From the NCBI GenBank assembly GCA_001247695.2, contig LGRX02035283.1, positions 1 to 64,000 of the forward strand: DNA of 64,000 nt, given 5' to 3'. Origin of the DNA: Cymbomonas tetramitiformis (Eukaryota > Chlorophyta > Pyramimonadophyceae > Pyramimonadales > Pyramimonadaceae). The position numbers and the translations under genes are program-made. Under the pieces are notes generated by a model, which was given only the letters and a program-made list of their open reading frames with translations, was not told the DNA's origin and ran no database searches. Below are positions 1-9,651 of the stretch, in pieces (positions within the stretch are counted from its first letter, which is position 1; every line of letters begins with the position of its first letter).

Positions 1-129
1 CCTTGAGCTCCGCGAGTGCAGACTGCAGGCCTCGTCCTTTGAGCTCCGCGAGTGCAGACTGTAAGCCTCGTCCTTTGAGCTCCGCGAGTGCAGACTGCAG
101 GCCTCGTCCTTTGAGCTCCGCGATTGCAG
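1..129. repeat. 36-bp tandem repeat, ~3.6 units
   Basis: A 36-bp unit beginning TTTGAGCTCCGCGAGTGCAG repeats from the window edge, with units starting near 1, 37, 73 and 109. The array may continue upstream of the window. Units differ by only a few bases. It lies immediately 5' of the first candidate exon of the + strand membrane-protein gene, so it is probably intronic or upstream. No coding role is inferred. Confidence 0.9.
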
Positions 130-167
130 TAGAGGGCCGTCATGGCTTGGGACCCGGCTGACCGCAG

Positions 168-425
168 GGCTTCGCAGCGTTTGCCGGCTTGGCGGATATG
201 CAGCTGCTGCTTGCACAGCAACCTGGTTTGTTACTACGCAAGCTATGGTGCTATCTTGGCGTATGGCTCGTCTTTATCACCGCCATGCCCCAGCTGGACA
301 GGGTATTCCTCCAGAAGTCTATGGAATGCAAACTCGACGACTGGATCACCGTGGACCGCTCTATGATGGGGTCCGTCCTCACCCTTCTGCGGCATGTGAA
401 ACTCGTGCGCCGGTGGTGCTGGCGG
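168..425 (+). CDS. Candidate exon, unidentified membrane protein
   Basis: An 86-codon open segment lies between an acceptor-like CCGCAG (ending 167) and a donor-like GCGG|GTGACA (426). It reads GFAAFAGLADMQLLLA at the start, has one strong hydrophobic segment (LWCYLGVWLVFITAM), then an amphipathic stretch ending in a basic patch (LRHVKLVRRWCWR). Composition looks like a genuine transmembrane exon rather than random ORF. I do not recognise the family. It may belong to the same gene as the exons at 793-1037 and 5303-9651, because strand and membrane character agree, but the connecting exons were not all found. Start and stop codons of the gene are not identified. Confidence 0.45.
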
Positions 426-792
426 GTGACATGCCTCGTCGAAGATGCAGACCGCATCGGATAGGATGAAAGACATTATCACGTCGTGGGCGCGCGGCGC
501 GTGTGCCAATGTAGTGCGGGCGCAGGCGACGAATCATTCAGGGCACTTCATGTGCGGCGGGCTCGGGGAGAGGTGCAGCCTGACAAGCCAATCTCAGCAG
601 GCAGAAGTCACCACTCCTTGCACTCTGCGGTCGCGCGACTTGCGCATAGGGCCTGCTGCTTGGAGCCCACCCCGGCGAATTGCTTTGTAAACAGACTTGT
701 GGTCCTGAGCTTCCGATTTCACCTCTAGAAGGCCAGGGGCGCTGCAGTTAGAAACAAGGGGAATACTCCACTGGGGGAGATTGTGGGGGCAG
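426..792. other. Probable intron, nothing recognised
   Basis: Short overlapping ORFs are present on both strands but none shows family motifs or convincing composition. Most likely intronic sequence between two candidate membrane exons. Confidence 0.3.
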
Positions 793-1037
793 GGTAACGA
801 GCCAAGCATGGTATTTCCTATATATGGCGTGGTGTATTACCGGGCTTCTCCTAGCCTATGCAGTGGCCGTGGCGGTGCTGGCGGTGGCGAGCGTGCTGAT
901 AAGTTTTCCCACAGGGCCAGCCACCCTACCGAGCAGTGTGGCAACGTTCAAGCCAGGGCTGCTGAAGTGCTGGGCGGCCTGGCTTGCCATTGGCATGAAT
1001 GCTGTTGCTTCCCTGTTTCTGCACTTCGCCTGCTGGG
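793..1037 (+). CDS. Candidate exon with two TM segments, unidentified
   Basis: This open segment follows GGGGGCAG (acceptor-like, ending 792) and ends at CTGGG|GTGACC. It encodes two hydrophobic helices: one starting ITGLLLAYAVAVAVLAVA, and a second around WAAWLAIGMNAVASLFLHF, separated by a short loop rich in Pro, Ser and Thr. The 5' boundary would be in phase 2 and the 3' boundary in phase 1, so at least one further exon must lie on each side. The family is not recognised. A spurious GC-rich ORF is possible but the paired-helix pattern argues for coding. Confidence 0.4.
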
Positions 1038-1731
1038 GTGACCAGAGACCGGATGCTATGTGCCCTGGTGCTTTCCACACCCCATCATATTCCATCTTTC
1101 GCCACCTTCAAGTCCAGACCGTATCCCCGTGCCTGAACAGATCTCTTCGGAGGCGCAGGATTCCCATCATTCCTCGTAGGGTAACTGTCTGCCCAATCAC
1201 TGTGACTGAGCTGGTTTATACTCAAAGGATCCGAAGGGAAATCTAGCCTGGTGTCTTGACTTGAACTTTGTTTGCCCTTGCCCTCTCTACACACAATAGC
1301 TGCTGGGAAGTTGCGTGAGACTGATTTCATATCTTTGACGTGAGGATGCACATGACTGGAGCACATGATGCGCGGGCATGTGCTAGTCCTGTTGACCTTC
1401 CTCCTTCTCAGGGTTGGGGACGGGTGATCGTTCTGTCGCACCCTCGCCGAAATCCATCCGTGTGCCACGTGTTCAAAGTGCCTACCCACATTTTCAGACA
1501 GAAACTGCGCCACTAATGTCTCCAAGGGGGTGCACCGGCATTGCCATTCAGAGTTCTTCAGCAGGGGCCCGGCATTCTGGCGCGAGGGCCTGGAGGGGAA
1601 GGTTTGGCCCACTGCCCGCATGCAGCCCCTCTCTGCCCTCTCATGCGTATGCAGTATGACGTAGAGTGCGGAGCAGTGGTATGGGTGGAAGTGATGGTGA
1701 CTGGCAAGGGGGCGCTTTATGCAGACGAGGT
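1038..1731. other. Intergenic or intron, nothing recognised
   Basis: No domain, RNA gene or repeat was recognised. The long minus-strand ORF crossing it (1085-2017) owes its length partly to the 28-bp tandem array next door and is not called a gene. Confidence 0.3.
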
Positions 1732-2018
1732 TGAGCATAACGTAGATGACGATGCCGCATGAGCAAAACGTAGTTGACGATGCCACATGAGCAAAACGTA
1801 GATGACGATGCCACATGAGCATAACGTAGATGGCAATGCCACATGAGCATAACGTAGATGAAGATATCACATGAGCAAAACGTAGATGACGATGCCACAT
1901 GAGCATAACGTAGATGGCGATATCACATGAACAGAACGTAGATGGCGATGTCATATGCGCATAACGTAGAAGACGGCACATGCACATAACGTAGATGACG
2001 ATGCCACATGAGCACAAC
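1732..2018. repeat. 28-bp minisatellite, ~10 units
   Basis: Tandem units of the form GAGCATAACGTAGATGACGA followed by TGCCACAT repeat about ten times, with point variants (AAC for TAA, ATATCACAT for ATGCCACAT). Because 28 is not a multiple of 3, the array is open in several frames and yields spurious low-complexity ORFs on the minus strand. Confidence 0.92.
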
Positions 2019-2473
2019 TCACCGAGGGCACCATGTGACTACGATTGCGATATCTGGCGTGAATATCGTGAGTGTGGAAGAAGATTGTGGGAGATCTGGG
2101 GGTGGGGAGGTGAGGGATGTAGCCGGAGATAGTGCTCAAGTGGTACGAGCTGGGAGGTCGGCTGAGCGCATTTGCCCCGTGCTATGCGGTCTTTCCACTC
2201 CTCGGGCTTTGCCTGGCCAACCAGGCACGTGATCCTCCCCTAGCCAAGTGCTGTTAGAACTCGTGCATCAGGTTGTGGCCAGGACACGGATGAGGCAAGT
2301 ATGCCGCGCTAAACACCTTGCTCTCGCCATCTTTTTCTGGATTGATGGCAAAGCGGTCAGGGCACGAGGTTTGGATTCAATGAGCAAAGGCAAACATGGG
2401 GAGGGTGCGAGGTGGCACTCTTGTGCATATTTAGGGTTTGCGAGAGCATCCTCTGACCCGAGGTTTTAACGAG
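2019..2473. other. No recognised feature
   Basis: Only short ORFs without recognisable motifs lie between the 28-bp array and the fold-back element that follows. Confidence 0.25.
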
Positions 2474-3210
2474 GAAACCTCCTCTGTACTGTACTGTCGT
2501 TTTGTCTGTACTGTACTGTCTCTGTACCGCGTTCGTGACAACATGTCAATTTCCGCGTCTCTGGTTGGAGGTCCACCGTTTTTCGTCGACGACAGTACAG
2601 TACAGACAAAAAGGACGACAGTATAGAAGCAGAGGCGTGGATGTCGCCAAAATGACATTTCTCAGAATTAAGTATGGGGCAGTACAGCCGACAGTACAGA
2701 CGACAGTACAGACGACACCGACAGTACAGACTACACGGTACATACGACAGTACAGAAATATCGAAGCGCGGACACTCACGATACTCTCACGATGGCTCGA
2801 TTCTGACGTATACCGCGGATAATTAAACGGATAATTTTATCGCGCGTTTGCACGCTATTTTAAGAAATAATGCGCTATTTTTAGGGGGTTCTTCGTAATA
2901 AAAAGGCGCATGCATACGGACAATGAATATATTGTGGATATACATATTTACATTCAAAATTCTTGGTGTCCCCACGATGTCACCCTTGTTTCGCCGAAAT
3001 ATTTATGAAATCGACGTCTTTAAATATGCAATTTGTCATGAAAATCGGTGCAGTACAGCCCATCGAACCGTGCAGTACAGTACAGAGACGGTATTTCGCT
3101 TAAACCTCCGGGCTGTACTGTACTGTCGCGCGACTGCCACGTCGGCACAGAATTCCCCAAAATCGACAGTACAGTACAGAAAACCGACAGTACAGTACAG
3201 AGGAGGTTTC
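2474..3210. mobile_element. Fold-back/MITE-like element with CTGTACTGTACTG termini
   Basis: About 737 bp bounded by an inverted repeat starting GAAACCTCCTCTGTACTGTA (left, 2474) and its reverse complement ending GGTTTC (3210). The homology continues about 35 bp inward. The motif GACAGTACAGTACAG, in either orientation, recurs inside at about 2589-2604, 2680-2755, 3045-3085 and 3115-3200. No transposase is encoded and no clear target-site duplication was found. The inverted termini and internal reiteration fit a non-autonomous fold-back element; a decayed satellite island is the alternative. Confidence 0.6.
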
Positions 3211-4553
3211 GTCGCTGAATCACCTGGTGAGGGGCAGGCCTATTGTCGCCGGGGCACTCTTTGAGGGGAAGGTATGCGTTTCCTGGGACACCCTCCGAGG
3301 AGAATACATGCGTCTGCAATTAGAATGTATGATTTTTATGATGGATGCTCGATGTTGCCCGATGGCGACGGTCTCGACGTGTCATCGACTGTTTGAATTT
3401 CGCAAACCATGTGCTGATCATTTTTGATAGGAACGATTCTGATGGCTGCTTCGTAGATGAATTGCGTGCGAAGCATGCTTTTATTAACGAATGCAGGGCA
3501 TCGCCCGAGTTGCCTAGCCCGGAGCCCAATGGGTGGCAACCGCATTTATATTGTATTCACACGCGTCGTGATGCTTCGAAAGTTGCCGTGCGGGTGTCCA
3601 TGAGTGCCCCGGCCTGGGTTGTTTTAAACGAGCAGGGAAGGATTTGTGCTAACCAGAATCTTGTACCTTTGGTTTAAGGGCGCTCTGTGTACCCCCCAAT
3701 TCCAATTGCAACGTCTTCCACCGATTTGACTTTCGTTTAGAATCTCCTCATTCACGTGAAACAAGGATCCCCCGGTTGACCAGAGTGCTCTGAGATTGAG
3801 GCTGAGACTGAGCTCCGAGATGGAAGAAGGAATTCTGGCATTATTATACACCAGAGTTCCCAAGGAATCGAAGAACTCGAAGGAACAATACACATGGATG
3901 CAGGTGGACAACCGTGTGACAAAGGGCGGGGAAGGGATATGTTAGGACGTTGCAAATCCGATCTAGGAGACTCCTGCAAATGCTGATAGGCGTGCCACCG
4001 GGGCCGCAGACCTTCCCGGCATGGCGAAGCGAGATGCTGCAGAAGATGAAGAGCCGCACCAAAGGCGAACGTTTACGCTCTGTCGGTCAGTGCCCGCGTG
4101 GCGCAAGGGGCCTCCGCCAGCTGTCTCCGGCAAGCGCTCAGTGCCCGCGTGGCGCAAGGGGCCTCCACCCGCTTTCTGATCGAAATTGGACTGTGCGTGA
4201 TTATGCATGACCATGTTTGCCCTCCGATCCACGTGGCATCTTCCCATCCTCAGCTCAGGCACGGTTGATGCAATGCTGTGGCGGGATGCAATTCTGTGGC
4301 GGGTTGCAATTCGGTGATGTGTGGGTGATGACCGCACTTAAGCGCTGGGCGGAGCCGAGGAAGTCGGTGCTCTTGTCTGCCCTCTACGGAGATATGTGCG
4401 CCATGCTGCAATCTCCATGTTGCATCGGAGTCGCCAACTTCTCTGCACCACCAACGAAGTTTCCACATGCGGGCACTGTACACGTACTGAGTGCCCCTCT
4501 CTTCAGTGCAGCCTGTGAGGCCTAGGCGCCACTTCTTATGAGACTCCAGGAAC
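3211..4553. other. Mostly unassigned; possible weak exons
   Basis: A 110-codon + ORF (3345-3677) and an open stretch near 3765-3901 ending in a donor-like ATGCAG|GTGGAC might be exons of the surrounding + strand gene, but neither has family motifs. Two direct copies of CAGTGCCCGCGTGGCGCAAG occur at about 4087 and 4139. Nothing else was recognised. Confidence 0.2.
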
Positions 4554-4723
4554 GAGCAGGGAATACAAAATCTGAAAGATCACGTCAGATCACGCCATGA
4601 TATAATCAACGGCGGGGGAGCTCTTAGTGCCAGACAAAGTAGTCACTAGGAGCGCTCCGTTGTCATTGTTTCTGTAATGGTGCCATCTGACGTGATCTGT
4701 CAGACTTTTGTTTCCCCTGGCTC
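4554..4723. mobile_element. Small MITE-like inverted-repeat element (~170 bp)
   Basis: The left end GAGCAGGGAATACAAAATCT and the reverse complement of the right end (GAGCCAGGGGAAACAAAAGT) align with small gaps, and the inner parts share AGATCACGTCAGAT. Together they form roughly 40-bp imperfect inverted termini around a 90-bp core. No coding capacity and no clear TSD. Confidence 0.55.
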
Positions 4724-5302
4724 ATTCTTCGAGTCTACCGAACAGTGGTACCTAAGTTGTTGGTGGCCTGGCCAACACAGATGTCTGCGGGGGGTTGAGC
4801 AGGGGTATATATGGTGGCTGCTTGGGCCATAATCGCCAGCATTATATTACCCGCCACCACAGAGGAGGAGGATTCCATGCAAATGGGGTTGCTGTGGACA
4901 AGGTAACTCCTTCGGCCGACCTCAGTGCATAGCAGACTACGCCCTCAGCGCATAGCAGCGCAGAGCGTGGCTTCCCATCGAGCTGGACGTGTTGAGATGC
5001 TCATATTACTCCAGCTCCTCTGCCGTGAATGCCACTGGCAGCTGAGTGCAAACATTAACTCTTTCTGAAAGACGTGTCCGCTGATGTGGCCCGTATCGGA
5101 GGAAAAGTGATTGTCAATGCAACGCAACAGTGCCCCCTTAGGCAAATCGATCGATGTTGCAGCAAGAACAAAGTGAGAACTGTGCAGGGCTGGCTTGAAA
5201 GTCGGGCAGGGGTCAGTTGGGGGGGTTGGCTGGTGCGGGGGGTTCAAATGTAGTCCGATGATGGTCGGCTACGGATGCAAGTGGAGGCGATGTGGAGATG
5301 AG
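4724..5302. other. No recognised feature
   Basis: Short ORFs on both strands without motifs; probably intron of the + strand gene. Confidence 0.25.
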
Positions 5303-8300
5303 GATAGCGTGGCACAAAGAAAACAGTATTTCTCCCAACTAGATGGATTTGATGACGTAACTGACGCCTTTGAATACCCAAATGAAGTTCGACGCCTCCT
5401 GCAGCAACCAGAGGAGAAGATGGACGTAAGTGGCACCGCCCCATAGCCTACCGCTTGTCAGCCAGTGCATGTGGCAGTCTTACGTGGCATGCCCCAACAC
5501 AAGGGGCGTGGCGCAGCCTCAAGACCTCCTGGAGATGCGATGCTCATCAGTGGCATAGCCCCATACAACGCAACCGATTTGATCACGATGCCGGAGTGGG
5601 AGGTGCCTCTCCATATGACCTGCTTGATGTGGGTGTGGGAGGCTGCTTTGCATCTGGCTTGGGAATATGTATGAGTTGGTGGTATCTTGTCACGGCCCCG
5701 CCCTGCTCCTGATTTGCTTCTCACATCCGCTGGGATGATGGTGGGCTGGCTTTTGTCGGCTGATCTCATGCCGTTCAGTGTGGGAGGCGACCCCCCATCT
5801 GGCTACAAGACTGTGCACAAGGCAACCCCATCTGTCCTGTTGGAGGCTGGTGTTGGAGGTGCCTCTCCATCGCACCCGCCGCATATTGGCCTGCTGGATG
5901 TCAACGGCATCTGGTGCACCCGCATCTGACCTGGACGCTGTGCAGGACTATACGATTTCGGAGGATCCCAAGCCTCACTTTCTGCCCGGGAAAGATTCTG
6001 AGCGAGCTCATTTGTGGAGCAAGTCTGAGCGATATTCTATTAGCGAAGACGGTGAGAGCTCATATTCATTGCCTAAGGTGCCGCGCGCGTGATTTGCTTC
6101 AGTAGATGTCATACATCTGCGATGCGCAGTCAACGGCATATACTTGAGATGCGTGGTCAACGGCATATACTTGAGATGCGTGGTCAACGGCATACACTTA
6201 ATGCGTGGTGAATGGCATATACATGGGATAATGGGTGAATGGCATACACTTGAGATGTGCGGTGAATGGCATATACTTGAGATACGTGGTGAATGGCATA
6301 CACTTGAGATGCGTGGTCAACGGCACTGGGTGTATGCTGTATGTGGTGTATGCAGTCCGGGGCAGTAATCGTTGGAAGCAGCTTCAGCAGAAGCGGCGCA
6401 TGAAGCACAGGATGCGAGAGCGACGATCTCAACGGAGGAATAGGTATGCGACTTATCCACATGTCATCGCAGGCGAACTCGCGGGAAGACTGGGCATGGC
6501 ATCCGCCATCATGTGCATCGCATGTGACAAGCGTGCAGCAGGCATGGGGATTCGAGTCCTCCACATTAGATCGCAGAGTGATTTGCAGTTTGGACAACAC
6601 TACCCCGTTTGCTTGCATCGAGCTACATGACTGAAGGCGGAGTGCATACCCGCTGCCCGCACCATACCCAACAGGGAGCCAAGTTACCGGGGAGTCAGCA
6701 GTGCTTAGTTCGTCAATATCCAAGCACTTGTCCAAATTTCGAGTGAAGTTTTGTGTTTTCCTAAATCATATCCAGATAAGAAGTCATGCTGACGGCTGCG
6801 GGAAATCATAATTCCGTGTTCACGTTGTCGAATGTGCAGAGCGTTGGTTGTCTCAACAATTCTTTGACCTGAGCACTCATCAAAACGGATACTGAGACTT
6901 AGACCCAGATTGAACTGAGAGTGATAATGCTTGCAATGCGCCTGGCACTGGGGACCGACTGCTCGCCGTACCATTCCTTTGTTCGCGTGGAGTCAAGCAA
7001 TGGCTCACCCGCATTCAGAGCTACTCTGCCTACTCTTACACTTTCAAGAGTGGGAGCTGCCCGAAAAACATTTGTGAGGCTTATTTTGTCTGACTACAAC
7101 TTGCCGAAGATTCATGTTCTAAGACATTCTGCCTATGAGGCGGACATCCAACTTCCCAGGAATGTTGCCAGCGGTTTTAGTACTCAGAACACGTTGTACT
7201 ACTCATTCCGCTTCATAAGCAGGTTCAAACTCACGATGTGCAATCCACATCTCGCGCCACTTTCAAGTTTTGCCCAGTGATTGCACGCCACGTGTGTTTG
7301 CAGGAACGCACTTAAGATTCCTCCGGATATCAGATGGACGTGGGATGCATTCGTGGAGGATGCGCGAGACCTGCTCCTGTGTTTTTTAGCCTTCTATGCA
7401 GTGGCGTTCCTGATGCCCTCACAACCATCTATCTTCAGGTTTGATGCCTTCCAATCGCGGGCCTTCCCTATATAAAAAGCAACAGAATACTAGATGTGGT
7501 TCAACTAAATGATACCCACTCAAGAGATCAGTCACAGCGCCGCATTGTCTCCATTTGGGTAGCGGACTTGGTTCACAGCTGTGCACGGCTCTAAGGTGGC
7601 GAGAGACGCACAGTGCTGGTGGGTTCAGCGGCGCGGCGCATACCAGAACTAAACTATTCTGCATTTGCGCCGTGTATGTGTGCTTTACTCTGCTGTTGCT
7701 GCTGGGGTTGTTGCTTCTGCCCCCACCACCGTCCCTGCTGCTCCCCCTCACTTCCCATGTCCGCATGCCACAAGCATTCTCGTTGTCAACTGCTGCACTC
7801 CTTGGGGAGGCTTCTGCACCTGCTTCTGCCCTGCTTCTGCCCTGCTTCTGACCTGCTTCTGCACCTGCTTCTGCCCCTGCTTCTGCACCTGGTTCCAGGT
7901 TGAGCGCCCTTTCCATTGAAGATCCAGTGTAAAGAAGGATGATAAACTATGTTTTAATTAATCCGTGTCGGCGCAACTTTACTTTCATCGTTGTGTTGAA
8001 ACGTATTCATGCCTGAACCGCGTGCACTCCATCCGTATCTCATGGCCTGCACTTTGAGCAACAACGTAGATTGGGTAATGCACTCACTTGTGCTCTCCAC
8101 GATGTTCAAACGTACGGCCTTCGACTATCACATTCCCCAGTTAGAGATACCCATGTGTTGATTCGGCTAGCTCCTTATCAGAAGTACATATGTTTTTGCT
8201 GGCGAGTTTCATAAGTATGCACGACCTCTACCCATGATGAGCCACTGCCAAATTTCTGCGTTGTATCCTTCTGATTAAGCTCGGGATGGACTTATGCGTG

Positions 8301-9651
8301 CGTAGTGTCTGGTTGTTTTGGGGCGCTGCATGCTGAGTTGTGTGTGCGTAGTGTCTCATGTTTTGGAGCGCTGCATGCTGAGTTGTGTGCGCGTAGTGTC
8401 TCGTTGTTTTGAGCGCTGCATGCTGAGTTGTGCGCGCGTAGTGTCTCGTTGTTTTGGGACGCTGCATGCTGAGTTGTGTGTGCGTAGTGTCTCGTTGTTT
8501 TGGAGCGCTGCATGCTGAGTTGTGTGCGCGTAGTGTCTCGTTGTTTTGGAGCGCTGCATGCTGAGTTGTGTGCGCGTAGTGTCTCGTTGTTTTGGAGCGC
8601 TGCATGCTGAGTTGTGTGCGCGTAGTGTCTCGTTGTTTTGGAGCGCTGCATGCTGAGTTGTGTGCGCGTAGTGTCTCGTTGTTTTGGGGGGCTGCATGCT
8701 GAGTTGTGTGCGTAGTGTCTCGTTGTTTTGGAGCTGCATGCTGAGTTGTGTGCGCGTAGTGTCTCGTTGTTTTGGGGCGCTGCATGCTGAGTTGTGTGCG
8801 CGTAGTGTCTCGTTGTTTTGGGCGCTGCATGCTGAGTTGTGCGAATGGTGTCTCGTTGTTTTGGGGCGCTGCATGCTGAGTTGTGTGCGCGTAGTGTCTC
8901 GTTGTTTTGGGGCGCTGCATGCTGAGTTGTGTGCGTAGTGTCTCGTTGTTTTGGAGCGCTGCATGCTGAGTTGTGTGCGCGTAGTGTCTCGTTGTTTTGG
9001 GGCGCTGCATGCTGAGTGTGTGCGCGTAGTGCCTCGTTGTTTTGGGGCGCTGCATGCTGAGTTGTGTGCGTAGTGTCTCGTTGTTTTGGGGGCGCTGCAT
9101 GCTGAGTTGTGTGCGAATAGTGTCTCGTTGTTTGGGGCGCTGCATGCTGAGTTGTGTGCGCGTAGTGTCTCGTTGTTTTGGGGCGCTGCATGCTGAGTTG
9201 TGTGCGCGTAGTGTCTCGTTGTTTTGGGGCGCTGCATGCTGAGTTGTGTGCGCGTAGTGTCTCGTTGTTTTGGGGCGCTGCATGCTGATCCTTGTCCACT
9301 CAAGTTGTGATGTGAGGGTGTGTTTGGAATGCCACCTCAGCTGTGCATGGTTTTGCATCGATTTTTGCCAGTCAACCTATCACAAACCTGTTATGTTTGT
9401 GCCAGATTTTGCAAGAGACATTCAAGTATTGGGGGGCCGGGTGACTTGCTCCACGCTGCAGTACTTCTGGCAGCAACAGCTTGGCCACGATGTTGTTGTA
9501 CAAGGCATTCGAGCGGCTCTCGAACCCCGTTCACGGATATTTAACCAAGCTCATATCCGCGGAGAGCTTCCTGCTTGATGTCACCTTCTTCGCAGCTATA
9601 CAGTTATTGCTATCCCTGCCCTGGCATCGGTATTCAGCAACCGGGGCACAG
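5303..9651 (+). CDS. Multi-exon gene for unidentified membrane protein (5 linked exons)
   Basis: Five candidate exons join with compatible phases: 5303-5425 (phase 0 end, donor GTAAGT), 5946-6077 (acceptor GTGCAG, phase 0 end), 6388-6443 (acceptor TTCAG, ends phase 2 at donor GTATGC), 7304-7438 (acceptor TTTGCAG, ends phase 2) and 9462-9651 (acceptor CTGCAG, phase 0 end, donor GTATGC). The first two encode an acidic, Ser-rich soluble region. The third is strongly basic (QKRRMKHRMRERRSQRRN). The fourth contains a helix, DLLLCFLAFYAVAFLMP. The fifth has a short helix, LLDVTFFAAIQLLLSLPW. This resembles a cytosolic loop leading into a membrane domain. The introns carry minisatellites. Family not recognised; first and last exons are missing. 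Phase agreement across four junctions is the main evidence. Confidence 0.5.
5640..5782 (-). repeat. Dispersed repeat, inverted copy of 45533-45670
   Basis: The sequence here reads as the reverse complement of the 5' part of an insertion in chromovirus element 2. For example TGAACGGCATGAGATC at 45533 matches the complement of the segment ending near 5782. It lies in the intron between the exons ending 5425 and starting 5946. It shows that the 45.5-kb insertion is a dispersed repeat, not part of the retrotransposon. Confidence 0.75.
6119..6325. repeat. 27-bp minisatellite, ~8 units
   Basis: Tandem units of the form GATGCGTGGTCAACGGCATA followed by TACTTGA repeat about eight times with point changes (AATGG for AACGG, ACACTT for ATACTT). 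The 27-bp unit is divisible by three, so both strands stay open, but the translations are low-complexity. Intronic in the proposed gene. Confidence 0.9.
7808..7895. repeat. CTGCTTCTGCCC short tandem repeat
   Basis: Roughly seven copies of a 12-bp CTGCTTCTGCMC-type unit. The Cys/Leu-rich or Ala/Glu/Gly-rich ORFs across it are repeat artefacts. Confidence 0.85.
8298..9288. repeat. ~46-bp minisatellite, ~22 units
   Basis: Units combine GCGCTGCATGCTGAGTTGTG and TGCGCGTAGTGTCTCGTTGT with TTTTGGG linkers. Period varies from about 43 to 46 bp. All three minus-strand frames stay open for over 300 codons (His/Gln/Ala/Thr-rich), because the complement of the unit lacks stops in any frame. It lies in the intron between the exons ending 7438 and starting 9462. 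The two ends have more variants than the middle, as expected for unequal exchange. Confidence 0.93.

Noticed and set aside
1..129. CRISPR-like regular repeats (also at 1732, 6119 and 8298)
   Set aside because: Units are directly contiguous with no unique spacers, and the locus is eukaryotic.
1085..2017. 310-codon minus ORF
   Set aside because: Half of it is translation of the 28-bp minisatellite; the remainder has no motif.
8228..9358. Minus-strand ORFs of 376, 335 and 315 codons
   Set aside because: All three frames are open because the 46-bp tandem unit lacks stops in its complement. The translations are the same repeat in different phases.
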